Shown here piece by piece: positions 1-8,035 of a stretch of 64,000 bases of DNA. The position numbers were made by a program, and so were the translations under genes. Origin of the DNA: Thermotoga petrophila RKU-1 (GTDB lineage Bacteria; Thermotogota; Thermotogae; Thermotogales; Thermotogaceae); contig NC_009486.1 of assembly GCF_000016785.1 (NCBI RefSeq), positions 930,001-994,000 on the forward strand. Direction: 5' to 3'. The notes below the pieces were generated by a model. It was not told the DNA's origin, made no database searches, and worked only from the letters and a program-made list of their open reading frames with translations. Each line of letters opens with the position of its first letter. The stretch's first letter is position 1.

Positions 1-821
1 TTCAGTTTTCTCTGAGCGGTGATCACTGAGTTGATAACTCTGTTTATGGTCGTGAATCCTCCTGCAGTCTCTTCCAGAACCTTCGTTGCACTGTCGATTT
101 CCGCACTCTTTTCTGAGAGTGACTCCTTCGAGGTATCGAGGGAGTTTCTGACCTCCTGAAGGAGCTTTACGTTGTTTTCCATAAAACGAACCATATTCTG
201 GAGGGTTTTACCAACTGTTTCAAACAGATTCGCCATGAACTCGAGGTTTTCAAGGGATCTTTGTGAAGATTCGAGGATTTCTCTGGCCTTCTCGACGATC
301 TGCTTTGTCACTTCATTTGTTTCGTTTGATAGATTCTGAACCTCGTTTGCTACGATCATGAAGCCTTTTCCCGCTTCTCCGGCCCTCGCAGCCTCTATGG
401 TGGCGTTTAAGGCGAGGATGTTGGTTTCCCTGGCGATTCTCATAATGTTCTGAATCAACTTTTCGATCGATCTTATGTTTTCAAGGGTCTCTCCTATCTG
501 GGATGAAGCTTCTTTCACCCTTTCGACGATCTGATCTACATTTGTTCCGGATTTTTTCAACTCCTCCATGATGTTTTCACTGATCTTTTCCATGTCTTGG
601 ATGACAGAGACGAGCTGATCACTTTTCGCTTGAAAATCTCCCACCAGTTCCTGAAACAGTCTGTTGAGATTCACAAACCTTTCTTTAACTTCCTCTATTC
701 TGCGCTGCATTCTTCTCAGCTTTCTGGTCAGTGCTTCGTCCAGCTGGCTTGTGAAGGATATGATCGTGTTCTCTGCAAAGAACGCAGAAGTGAGTTTATC
801 CACGATTTCTCTTTCTCTCAT
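1..821 (-). CDS. Soluble methyl-accepting chemotaxis protein (partial, C-terminus beyond window)
   Basis: This gene runs off the left edge; 273 codons are visible without a stop. The protein has no signal peptide, membrane segment or obvious ligand domain and is almost entirely heptad-rich helix. The hallmark chemoreceptor hairpin tip is present ([20 protein letters not shown]), the part that contacts CheA and CheW. This matches the cytoplasmic receptor class typified by T. maritima Tm14 (recalled). The ATG at 821 has the ribosome binding site GAGGTGA, which overlaps the TGA stop of the upstream di-iron protein gene, so the two are probably translated together. Family knowledge: receptors lacking a sensor domain are often encoded next to an oxygen-binding di-iron protein that senses for them. 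The soluble-receptor assignment is firm; the stimulus (O2 or iron) is inferred from the neighbour. Confidence 0.9.
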   Translation of the reverse strand, partial: MREREIVDKLTSAFFAENTIISFTSQLDEALTRKLRRMQRRIEEVKERFVNLNRLFQELVGDFQAKSDQLVSVIQDMEKISENIMEELKKSGTNVDQIVERVKEASSQIGETLENIRSIEKLIQNIMRIARETNILALNATIEAARAGEAGKGFMIVANEVQNLSNETNEVTKQIVEKAREILESSQRSLENLEFMANLFETVGKTLQNMVRFMENNVKLLQEVRNSLDTSKESLSEKSAEIDSATKVLEETAGGFTTINRVINSVITAQRKL

Positions 822-830
822 AGAATCACC

Positions 831-1592
831 TCACAAAGAATAGAGATTGTCTATCAGATCAACACCGCATTTGAGATTTCTGAACCACTCGAGGAATTTC
901 TTCACAGACTCTCCTCTGAACACAGCGCCGTGCTGAGGTGCGATCATATCTATCTTTCTCTTTGAAACCATATCCACCCATTTCTTGCAGGCCGTATTGG
1001 AAGACATGTACCTTTTGTGGAAGGCCTCCATAAGCGGAAGATGTCTTTCGAAATCATCGACGTACCTGTACCTCTTTCCTTTTTCGAACACCGCGGCGCC
1101 TATATCTCCTGAGAAAAGGATCTTTGCCACCGGATCGTAGAGAACGAAATTCCCAGTAGAATGAAGGAAATGCGCCGGGAGTATCTCGAGCTCGTTACCA
1201 CTCAGGAGTTTTATCTTTGTTCCTTTGTCAGAGATCGGAACGATCCTTTTCTGATCGTAGATTCCAAAGTGTGGGAGAAACCTCACCCAGAGAGAGGATA
1301 TGTATATCTTCGCGTTCTCACATATCGAAAGCCAGAGCAAAATCCCGGATGTGACATCGGGATCCTGATGCGTGTAGAATATATGTCTTATGCTGGAAAG
1401 ATCAACCACTTCCGCTACGTTGGACATCACCCTGGGAAAGACGTGTGCTCCGCCCGGGTCCAGGAGAATCCCTTCGTTTCCATCGAGGATCAAATACTGG
1501 TTCGTCTGAACGATCTCTTCTTCTTTCTCTTCCCATCCCAGAAACATGAATTTGTGCTGACCGTTGTCGAAGAGGATTTCGTTTTCAAACAT
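831..1592 (-). CDS. Metallo-beta-lactamase-fold di-iron protein (ODP type), probable sensor for the chemoreceptor
   Basis: A 253-aa cytoplasmic protein of the metallo-beta-lactamase fold, related to the diiron domain of flavodiiron proteins but without a flavodoxin domain. Metal-ligand motifs are visible: THQDPDV in place of the classic HxHxDH, then HFLHSTGN, FSGDIG and a late PQHG. The substituted first motif is what is known of ODP (oxygen-binding di-iron protein) chemotaxis sensors, described in Treponema and Thermotoga. I start at the ATG at 1592, which follows GGAGGTGAC by two bases; the upstream in-frame ATG would place that ribosome binding site inside the gene. Its stop lies in the ribosome binding site of the chemoreceptor gene. 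The role as O2/iron sensor is inferred from family and neighbour. Confidence 0.82.
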   Translation of the reverse strand: MFENEILFDNGQHKFMFLGWEEKEEEIVQTNQYLILDGNEGILLDPGGAHVFPRVMSNVAEVVDLSSIRHIFYTHQDPDVTSGILLWLSICENAKIYISSLWVRFLPHFGIYDQKRIVPISDKGTKIKLLSGNELEILPAHFLHSTGNFVLYDPVAKILFSGDIGAAVFEKGKRYRYVDDFERHLPLMEAFHKRYMSSNTACKKWVDMVSKRKIDMIAPQHGAVFRGESVKKFLEWFRNLKCGVDLIDNLYSL

Positions 1593-1685
1593 ATTGTCAC
1601 CTCCAGATTTCAAACGATTTCAAGAATTAATCCCCATTTGATTCTATCACTACATGCAACACTTTGTGACTGTTTCTTTTCTTTT

Positions 1686-1714
1686 CATCATATGACAGTG
1701 AGAGGTGTTATAAT
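1686..1714 (+). promoter_or_regulatory. Promoter of the hnd-like operon (extended -10)
   Basis: TGTTATAAT at 1706-1714 is a perfect extended -10 (TG-N-TATAAT). The -35 position (1686-1691) does not resemble TTGACA, as is common for extended -10 promoters. It would give a leader of about 75 nt before the TTG at 1796. Confidence 0.55.
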
Positions 1715-1795
1715 CGACTATGGTGAATGTGAAAAAAATATCAGATAAAAATTGTGAAAAAATTCCCGATAAATTCTGATCAGGAGGTGGCGGTT

Positions 1796-2284
1796 TTGGT
1801 CAAGTCGAAGGAGGAACTCTTCAAAGAGCTGGAGAATTTCATAGAAGAAAATGGGTACGAGGGAAAGAAGGATGCACTCATACAGGTGCTTCACAAGGCC
1901 CAGGAACTCTTCGGATATCTTCCCGCGGATGTTCTCGAGTACATCTCAGACAAACTCGACGTTCCTCTCTCGAAGGTTTATGGAGTGGTCACCTTCTACA
2001 ACTTCTTCTCCACAAAGCCAAAGGGTAAACATCAGATCAAGGTTTGTCTCGGTACCGCGTGTTACGTGAAGGGTGCGGACAGAATCTTCGAAAGATTCCT
2101 CGAAGAACTCAAGGTGAATCCGGATGAACCCACCAGCGATGGTATGTTCTCCGTTCACGGTGTGAGATGCCTCGGGGCGTGCAGTATGGCACCGGTTGTC
2201 ATGGTGGATGAAGACGATTTTTACGGCAGAGTAACTCCCGATATGGTGCCTCAGATCATCAGTAAGTACAAGCGGGAGGGATGA
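1796..2284 (+). CDS. hndA: NuoE/HydC-like [2Fe-2S] subunit (HndA-like)
   Basis: A 162-aa thioredoxin-fold [2Fe-2S] subunit homologous to the 24-kDa subunit of complex I and to HydC/HndA of electron-bifurcating hydrogenases. The four cluster cysteines are visible in CLGTACYVKGA and CLGACSMAP. The N-terminal part is the usual helical domain (YEGKKDALIQVLHKAQELFG). I choose TTG at 1796 because GGAGGTGG lies just upstream; the GTG at 1754 lacks a ribosome binding site. It is first of four tightly packed genes (hndA-hndB-hndC-ferritin-like) with ATGA-type junctions. It would pass electrons between NADH/FMN on the HndC-like subunit and a partner. No catalytic hydrogenase gene follows, so the electron acceptor cannot be read from this window. 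Confidence 0.88.
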   Translation: MVKSKEELFKELENFIEENGYEGKKDALIQVLHKAQELFGYLPADVLEYISDKLDVPLSKVYGVVTFYNFFSTKPKGKHQIKVCLGTACYVKGADRIFERFLEELKVNPDEPTSDGMFSVHGVRCLGACSMAPVVMVDEDDFYGRVTPDMVPQIISKYKREG

Positions 2285-2286
2285 GG

Positions 2287-2667
2287 ATGGCCAAGGTGAA
2301 GAGTCTGGAAGAACTCATGAAGATAAAGGAACAGGCTCTGAAGGATCTCCAGCTGAGGGGCGAAACAGGTAAAAGGGGGAAGATAACTGTTGCGATGGGT
2401 ACGTGTGGAATAGCGGCGGGTGCCAAAGAGACTCTGAAGGCGATCGTTGAAGCCCTCAATGAATACAACATAAACGATATAGCGGTTGTTCAGTCGGGTT
2501 GTATGGGACTCTGCGAGGTGGAACCCACCGTTGAAGTGAGGCTCGAAGGTCAGGAGCCAGTCATATACGGAAGGGTCACTCCGGAAAACGCAAAGAGAAT
2601 CGTGAAGATGCACATACTCGAAGGAAGGGTCGTCGAAGATCTGGTGGTCAAAAGAGGAGAAGCCTGA
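2287..2667 (+). CDS. hndB: Small [2Fe-2S] thioredoxin-like ferredoxin (HndB-like)
   Basis: A 126-aa soluble [2Fe-2S] protein of the thioredoxin-like ferredoxin family. Cluster cysteines are seen in MGTCGIAAGA and SGCMGLCEVEP, and the C-terminal GRVTPENAKRIV element is typical of the family. It resembles HndB of NADP-reducing hydrogenases and the N-terminal domain of the next gene, so it probably arose by duplication of that domain. Two ATGs (2281 and 2287) are possible. I prefer 2287 because GGGAGG is at ideal spacing there and directly abuts the first ATG. It sits between hndA and hndC in the same order as the known hnd operon. Confidence 0.85.
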   Translation: MAKVKSLEELMKIKEQALKDLQLRGETGKRGKITVAMGTCGIAAGAKETLKAIVEALNEYNINDIAVVQSGCMGLCEVEPTVEVRLEGQEPVIYGRVTPENAKRIVKMHILEGRVVEDLVVKRGEA

Positions 2668-2685
2668 CTCTGGAGGTGAAGGAGA

Positions 2686-4509
2686 GTGCCGCTCACAACG
2701 AACACGATCCTTATCTGTGCAGGTGGAGCGTGTATTTCCGCCGGCGAAAAGAGTGTCAAAGATGCCTTCGAAGAAGAATTGAGAAAGTACGGCCTCGATG
2801 AAGTTGTCAGGGTGATAGAGACCGGTTGTATGGGAGCGTGTACATTGGGACCGATTGCCGTGATCTACCCGGAAAGTGTGTTTTACCAGAAACTCACACC
2901 AGACGCAGCAAGAGAGATCGTCGAAGAACACATTTTGAAGGGAAGGATCGTGGAGAAGTACCTTTACAAGGCTTCCGAAGGAAAACCTGTTCCAAGAGTT
3001 CATGAGGAAGTGCCTTTCTTCAAGAAACAGGTTAGGATCGTCACAAGGAATCTCGGTGTCATAGATCCCACGAAGATAGAGGAGTACATCGCAAGAGACG
3101 GATATTTTGCCCTTGCGAAGGCTCTTCAGATGAAACCGGAAGACGTGATAAAGGAGATAAAGGACAGCGGACTCAGAGGAAGAGGAGGAGCGGGTTTTCC
3201 AACAGGGCTCAAGTGGGAACTCGCGGCAAGGCAAAAGGCCGAGAAGAAATTCGTTGTCTGTAACGCGGACGAAGGAGACCCGGGTGCTTTCATGGACAGA
3301 TCGGTTCTTGAAGGAGATCCACACGCCGTCATAGAGGGGATGGCAATAGCCGCCTACGCGATAGGTGCTCAGAAGGGGTTCGTTTATGTCAGGGCGGAGT
3401 ATCCTCTCGCCATTGAAAGGCTCAACATAGCGCTGAATCAGGCAAGAGAGTACGGTTTCCTTGGAGGAAACATAATGGGAACGGATTTTTCCTTCGATAT
3501 AGAGATCAGAATCGGTGCGGGTGCGTTCGTTTGTGGTGAGGAAACCGCTTTGATGGCCTCCATAGAGGGTGAGAGAGGCCAACCGAAGGTGAAGCCTCCC
3601 TATCCCGTTGAGAAGGGACTCTGGGGATACCCCACAGTGATCAACAACGTTGAAACACTTGCGAACGTACCCTGGATCATCAGAAACGGTGCGAAAGAGT
3701 TCAGAAAATACGGGACGGAGAACTCTCCGGGAACGAAAGTATTCGCTCTCGCCGGTAAAGTGAAGAACACAGGTCTTGTGGAAGTTCCCATGGGAATCAC
3801 ACTCAGAGAGCTCATATACGAGATTGGAGGAGGAATAGCCGGAGACAAAAAGCTGAAAGCCATCCAGACTGGGGGACCGAGCGGAGGGTGTATCCCCGCT
3901 GAGTACGTAGACACACCTGTTGATTTCGAATCCCTCCAGAAACTCGGTGCAATCATGGGTTCTGGTGGAATGATAGTGATGGACGAAGACGACTGTATGG
4001 TTGACGTCGCAAGGTTCTTCCTCGAGTTCACCGTGGAAGAATCCTGTGGAAAATGTACGCCCTGTAGAGAAGGAACGAAGAAGATGCTCGAAATCCTGGA
4101 GAAGATCACTTCCGGAGAGGGAACAGAGGAGGACATAGAAGAGCTCGAAAAGCTGGCGCATGTGGTAAAGGACACTTCCCTCTGTGGACTTGGTCAAACC
4201 GCACCGAATCCTGTTCTTTCCACACTCAGATACTTCAGAGACGAGTATCTGGCGCATGTCAAAGAGAAGAGGTGTCCATCCAAGAAGTGTAAAGCGTTGA
4301 TCAGCTACGTGATTGATCCTGAAAAATGTGTTGGATGTACCGCGTGTGCGAGGGTCTGTCCGGTTCAGTGTATAAGCGGTCAGGTGAGACAGCCTCACGT
4401 GATAGATCAGGCGGAGTGTGTCAGGTGTGGTAGCTGTATCGAAGTCTGTAGATTTGGAGCTATAAGCAAGGTTACTCCAGCTCTGCCGGTGGAGGAGGCG
4501 GTAGAATGA
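2686..4509 (+). CDS. hndC: NADH-binding flavo-iron-sulfur subunit (NuoF/HydB/HndC-like)
   Basis: A 607-aa multi-domain electron-transfer subunit. In order: a [2Fe-2S] thioredoxin-like domain (about 1-110; CAGGACISAG, CMGACTLGP); the NuoF FMN/NADH domain (about 120-340; GLRGRGGAGFPTGLKW, CNADEGDPGAF); an SLBB region; the NuoF [4Fe-4S] site (about 453; CGKCTPCREG with a distal CGLG); and two C-terminal ferredoxin [4Fe-4S] motifs (CVGCTACARVCP, CVRCGSCIEVC). This architecture is that of HydB of the bifurcating hydrogenase, here as a paralogue without a HydA neighbour. The GTG start at 2686 follows GGAGGTGA at six bases. The stop overlaps the next start (ATGA). Probable role: FMN-based NAD(P)H/ferredoxin electron exchange. 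The third partner, and whether it bifurcates, are unknown. Confidence 0.9.
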   Translation: MPLTTNTILICAGGACISAGEKSVKDAFEEELRKYGLDEVVRVIETGCMGACTLGPIAVIYPESVFYQKLTPDAAREIVEEHILKGRIVEKYLYKASEGKPVPRVHEEVPFFKKQVRIVTRNLGVIDPTKIEEYIARDGYFALAKALQMKPEDVIKEIKDSGLRGRGGAGFPTGLKWELAARQKAEKKFVVCNADEGDPGAFMDRSVLEGDPHAVIEGMAIAAYAIGAQKGFVYVRAEYPLAIERLNIALNQAREYGFLGGNIMGTDFSFDIEIRIGAGAFVCGEETALMASIEGERGQPKVKPPYPVEKGLWGYPTVINNVETLANVPWIIRNGAKEFRKYGTENSPGTKVFALAGKVKNTGLVEVPMGITLRELIYEIGGGIAGDKKLKAIQTGGPSGGCIPAEYVDTPVDFESLQKLGAIMGSGGMIVMDEDDCMVDVARFFLEFTVEESCGKCTPCREGTKKMLEILEKITSGEGTEEDIEELEKLAHVVKDTSLCGLGQTAPNPVLSTLRYFRDEYLAHVKEKRCPSKKCKALISYVIDPEKCVGCTACARVCPVQCISGQVRQPHVIDQAECVRCGSCIEVCRFGAISKVTPALPVEEAVE

Positions 4510-4934
4510 TAGGCCCAAGGGATCTTCTGAATATAGCTTTGAGGATCGAATCAACCGGTTACTCTTACTACAAGAATCTCACGGAGAAAACGGAGGGGGA
4601 AACGAAGGCACTCTTTGAACGACTGGCGGAACAAGAGAGGGACCACTCCAGAAAGTTCAAGGAGATCCTCGAAAAATACGAGCAGGATCTTAACCCATCC
4701 GATGAGGTGCTCGGTTATCTCGAAGCTCTCGCAGAGATCTCTATCTTTCCCAAACTCGAAGAAACTCCCCCTGATGATCTGAGAGAGGCTGTGAGAAGGG
4801 CCATCGAAGTGGAAAAAGATTCCATAGTCTTTTACAGCGAAATATTGAGCTACGTACCGGAGAAAGAACCCGTTCAGGCGATCATCGATGAGGAGAAAAA
4901 GCATCTGAGGGACCTTCTGAGACTGGAAGTGTGA
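4506..4934 (+). CDS. Ferritin-like (rubrerythrin-family) di-iron protein
   Basis: A 142-aa all-helical protein of the ferritin-like superfamily without a C-terminal rubredoxin domain. Two ExxH-type iron motifs are visible, EQERDHS in the first half and DEEKKHL near the end, plus lone glutamates (IESTGY, VEKDSIVFY) at the positions expected for bridging ligands. The start ATG overlaps the hndC stop, so it is the last gene of the operon; a strong terminator follows. Known relatives reduce peroxide or handle iron. Coupling to an NADH-oxidising complex suggests, as inference only, peroxide or oxygen defence fed by that complex. Confidence 0.78.
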   Translation: MIGPRDLLNIALRIESTGYSYYKNLTEKTEGETKALFERLAEQERDHSRKFKEILEKYEQDLNPSDEVLGYLEALAEISIFPKLEETPPDDLREAVRRAIEVEKDSIVFYSEILSYVPEKEPVQAIIDEEKKHLRDLLRLEV

Positions 4935-4939
4935 AGATA

Positions 4940-4962
4940 CCCCGCCGGACGGCGGGGTTTTT
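4940..4962 (+). terminator. Rho-independent terminator of the hnd operon
   Basis: Perfect 7-bp stem CCCCGCC/GGCGGGG with a GGAC loop, followed by TTTTT, six bases after the stop codon. Confidence 0.92.
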
Positions 4963-4969
4963 GTTCAAA

Positions 4970-5644
4970 TCATTCCACCTCTGCCAGAACGCTGACGGGT
5001 CCACCGTCCAGCCCCTTGAATCTCAAAGGAAGAGCGATCACACGTTTTATCTTCTTTCCAGCGACGGGTTCTAAATTCACATCTTCGAATATGATGATAG
5101 GTCTTTTGCTGCTGAATTTCTTCGACAAAAGCCATCTGTGCGCGGGGTAGTTTTCTTTTTCACCCAACACGATGGGATCGGCACTGAGAAAATCGAGCAT
5201 GACCGCTTTGAGAGAGGGGACAGATTCCCTCAGAAAACGAGCCAACTCTTTTGAAATGCCGGGGAACATGTACCTGTAGGTTGCAGGATCTGTTCTTCTC
5301 AACTTCGCAAAACCCGATCTGAACATGAGAAGATCCACACCATTCAGATCCAGTTCTTCGATATCTTCGATGGTGAAGAGTTCCATTGGTTTCTTCTCCC
5401 TGTCCACGAGCAGGGGTTTTTCAAAAATGAAGTATTCAAGAGGTATCTGATCCAATGTCCAGCCCTCTTCACAAAAATGGTAGGGGGCGTCCACGTGTGT
5501 ACCCGTGTGCGAGAAATGATGAATCATCATCGTGTTGGCGGCGTCTCCCTGTTCTATTCTGCTTTTCGGCTCAAAATAGTCTGGCGGGTTGTCCGGATAG
5601 GTCAACATTCTCTCTTCTATAGGATAAGATAATTCTATGAACAC
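4970..5644 (-). CDS. Cyclase-family metal-dependent hydrolase (kynurenine formamidase-like)
   Basis: A 224-aa protein of the cyclase / KynB-like family. The signature metal-binding motif HTGTHVDAPYHF is visible (family pattern HxGTHxDxPxH). The N-terminal FIELSYPIEERM and the later DFLSADP and APLRF-like segments fit the family. Members hydrolyse formamides or cyclic amides; the substrate here is not known. I start at the GTG at 5644, which has GGAGTGAC upstream, rather than the GTG at 5653, which abuts its own GGGA. It is divergent from the transglutaminase gene with only 33 bp between them, so the promoters must overlap or lie inside the opposite gene. Confidence 0.8.
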   Translation of the reverse strand: MFIELSYPIEERMLTYPDNPPDYFEPKSRIEQGDAANTMMIHHFSHTGTHVDAPYHFCEEGWTLDQIPLEYFIFEKPLLVDREKKPMELFTIEDIEELDLNGVDLLMFRSGFAKLRRTDPATYRYMFPGISKELARFLRESVPSLKAVMLDFLSADPIVLGEKENYPAHRWLLSKKFSSKRPIIIFEDVNLEPVAGKKIKRVIALPLRFKGLDGGPVSVLAEVE

Positions 5645-5677
5645 GTCTGTCACTCCCTTTCTGAAGGAGGTATCAAC

Positions 5678-6994
5678 ATGGAGTTTCTCATCTACAGTTT
5701 ACCAGAGGAAGTGCTCAGAGAAGAAATGCTGGGGAACTTTTCAGTCGCTTTGAAGCTGATCGATGACTTTCTGAAAAAGGACCTCCCTTTGCTTCAGCGT
5801 GAAAGACTCATCTACGAAAAAGAGAGGATCGAAAGACTCCTCGAGGATTATCCTTTCACCGAAAAAGAAGCGATGGAAAAGATGAGGGAGATGTTCGAGG
5901 GTTTCTCAGAGGGAGAGTTCCAATATCTCATGAACGAAGGAGTACTCGACTACATCGTCGTGGAGGGTGAGAAACGATTCGAAAGGCGTTTCTTCCACAA
6001 CCTCGCCTTCGTCAGATCGGAGTACAGAGAAAGACTCAGAAAAGATGAAAGAAGTGAAAAAGCCCGAAGAATTCTCCACGAACGGCTGGAGCGTCTCATA
6101 AAGGGTGAGGATCCGAAAAGATACAGAATAAGAGCGAGAATAACTTTGAAACTGAAGGAAACATCCTCCAAGCACCGCGTATGGCTTCCGTTTCCCAAGG
6201 AAGGCCTTCAGATCGAAAGTGTGAAACTTCTGAGAACAAGTCACAAAAGTTACTACATTTCTCCGAACGATGTTCCACAGAGGACCATCTACTTCGAAGG
6301 CGAAGACAGCACTTTTTTCGTGGAATTCGAGTACATTGTTAGAGAGTGGGTGAACCACGTCGATCCTGAAAGAGTTTCAGAGAAAGTTGTGGGATTTGAA
6401 GAGTTCCTGAAAGAAGAGCCTCCACACATCGTTTTTACTCCGAAACTCAGGTGGTTAACACAAACGGTGGTGGGTAGCGAGGTAAACCCGTACCTCAAAG
6501 CGAAAAGGATATACGACTGGATCACACTCAACGTGAGGTACTTCTACGTGAAACCGTATGCCCTGTACGAGAACATAACGGATTTTGTGGTGAACAACCT
6601 GAAAGGCGACTGTGGTTTTCAGGCACTTCTCTTCATAACGATGTGCAGGATCGCAGGTGTCCCCGCAAGATGGCAGTCTGGATGGTACATAAATCCGATC
6701 TTCGGTTCTCCTCACGACTGGGCACTTTTCTACGTGGAGCCCTATGGGTGGCTTCCTGCGGATCTTTCCTTTGGCGGTGCGAGGAGAGATAATGAATCTT
6801 TCAGAAGCTTCTACTTTGGAAACCTGGACGGCTTCAGAATGGTGGCAAACGACGGCTTCATGAAAGACTTCGATCCGAAAACTCGTTTTGTGAGAAGCGA
6901 TCCCACAGACAACCAGGTTGGAGAGGCGGAAAGCGAAGAGAAACGTCTGCCGTTCGAAAGTACCATAGAAGTTATTAGTTTCGAGGAGGTGTGA
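5678..6994 (+). CDS. Transglutaminase-like domain protein
   Basis: A 438-aa cytoplasmic protein with a charged helical N-terminal half (about 1-160) and a C-terminal transglutaminase-like cysteine-protease-fold domain. The catalytic triad is visible: Cys in LKGDCGFQALL, His in SPHDWALF and Asp in WLPADLSFG. There is no signal peptide. It is the first of three tightly spaced genes (3-bp gap, then an ATGA overlap), followed by the dipeptide epimerase and a helicase. Bacterial members are usually peptidases or amidases. With an L-Ala-D/L-Glu epimerase next door, cleavage of murein-derived peptides is a reasonable but unproved guess. Confidence 0.8.
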   Translation: MEFLIYSLPEEVLREEMLGNFSVALKLIDDFLKKDLPLLQRERLIYEKERIERLLEDYPFTEKEAMEKMREMFEGFSEGEFQYLMNEGVLDYIVVEGEKRFERRFFHNLAFVRSEYRERLRKDERSEKARRILHERLERLIKGEDPKRYRIRARITLKLKETSSKHRVWLPFPKEGLQIESVKLLRTSHKSYYISPNDVPQRTIYFEGEDSTFFVEFEYIVREWVNHVDPERVSEKVVGFEEFLKEEPPHIVFTPKLRWLTQTVVGSEVNPYLKAKRIYDWITLNVRYFYVKPYALYENITDFVVNNLKGDCGFQALLFITMCRIAGVPARWQSGWYINPIFGSPHDWALFYVEPYGWLPADLSFGGARRDNESFRSFYFGNLDGFRMVANDGFMKDFDPKTRFVRSDPTDNQVGEAESEEKRLPFESTIEVISFEEV

Positions 6995-6997
6995 GAG

Positions 6998-8035
6998 ATG
7001 TCGAGGATCGTGAACGTGAAGCTTTCTCTCAAGAGATACGAATACGAAAAGCCGTTTCACATAACTGGAAGCGTATCTTCCGAAAGCAGAAATGTCGAGG
7101 TTGAAATCGTTTTGGAAAGTGGTGTCAAAGGGTACGGAGAAGCGTCTCCCTCCTTCAGAGTGAACGGTGAAAGGGTGGAAGCACTTCTTGCAATAGAAAA
7201 CGCTGTGAGGGAGATGATCACAGGCATCGATGTGCGAAACTATGCCAGGATCTTCGAGATCACAGACAGGCTCTTCGGGTTTCCGAGTTTGAAAGCAGCC
7301 GTTCAATTTGCCACACTGGACGCTCTCTCTCAAGAACTTGGAACACAGGTCTGTTATCTCCTTGGAGGAAAAAGAGATGAGATAGAAACGGACAAAACAG
7401 TTGGGATAGACACCGTCGAAAACCGTGTGAAGGAGGCAAAGAAGATATTCGAAGAGGGTTTCAGAGTGATCAAGATAAAAGTTGGAGAGAATTTGAAGGA
7501 AGACATCGAAGCCGTGGAAGAGATAGCGAAAGTCACCCGTGGAGCGAAGTACATAGTTGACGCGAACATGGGATACACCCAGAAGGAGGCGGTGGAGTTC
7601 GCGAGAGCAGTATATCAAAAAGGAATAGACATCGCTGTGTACGAACAACCTGTGAGGAGGGAAGACATAGAAGGCTTGAAGTTCGTGAGGTTCCACTCTC
7701 CGTTTCCCGTCGCGGCGGACGAATCCGCGAGGACGAAGTTCGATGTGATGAGGCTTGTGAAGGAAGAAGCGGTTGATTACGTGAACATAAAACTCATGAA
7801 GTCGGGAATTTCCGACGCTCTTGCCATAGTGAAAATAGCAGAATCGTCAGGTTTGAAGCTCATGATCGGATGCATGGGAGAGTCCTCGCTCGGAATAAAT
7901 CAGAGTGTTCATTTTGCGCTTGGAACGGGAGCTTTTGAGTTTCATGACCTTGACAGTCACCTGATGCTGAAGGAAGAAGTTTTCAGAGGAAAATTCATCC
8001 AGGATGGTCCGAGAATGAGGGTGAAAGATCAATGA
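6998..8035 (+). CDS. L-Ala-D/L-Glu (dipeptide) epimerase, enolase superfamily
   Basis: A 345-aa enolase-superfamily enzyme of the muconate-lactonizing subgroup. The catalytic lysine motif KIKVG, the metal ligands (VDANMG, YEQPV, ADES) and the second lysine NIKLMKSG are all in place. The closely related T. maritima protein is a characterised L-Ala-D/L-Glu epimerase used in recycling or degrading murein peptides (recalled). The start ATG at 6998 has GGAGGTGTGAG upstream, and the gene lies three bases after the transglutaminase-like gene. The stop overlaps the helicase start. Confidence 0.88.
   Translation: MSRIVNVKLSLKRYEYEKPFHITGSVSSESRNVEVEIVLESGVKGYGEASPSFRVNGERVEALLAIENAVREMITGIDVRNYARIFEITDRLFGFPSLKAAVQFATLDALSQELGTQVCYLLGGKRDEIETDKTVGIDTVENRVKEAKKIFEEGFRVIKIKVGENLKEDIEAVEEIAKVTRGAKYIVDANMGYTQKEAVEFARAVYQKGIDIAVYEQPVRREDIEGLKFVRFHSPFPVAADESARTKFDVMRLVKEEAVDYVNIKLMKSGISDALAIVKIAESSGLKLMIGCMGESSLGINQSVHFALGTGAFEFHDLDSHLMLKEEVFRGKFIQDGPRMRVKDQ

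Noticed and set aside
2251-4554. A 767-codon open frame antisense to the hnd-like operon
   Set aside because: It mirrors the strong codon bias of the real genes, shows no family motif and has no ribosome binding site. The same holds for the long antisense frames at 6455-7696 and 47012-48193.
4940-4962. Possible bidirectional use of the hnd terminator for the convergent cyclase gene
   Set aside because: On the minus strand the stem is followed by TATCTTCAC, with no T-run.
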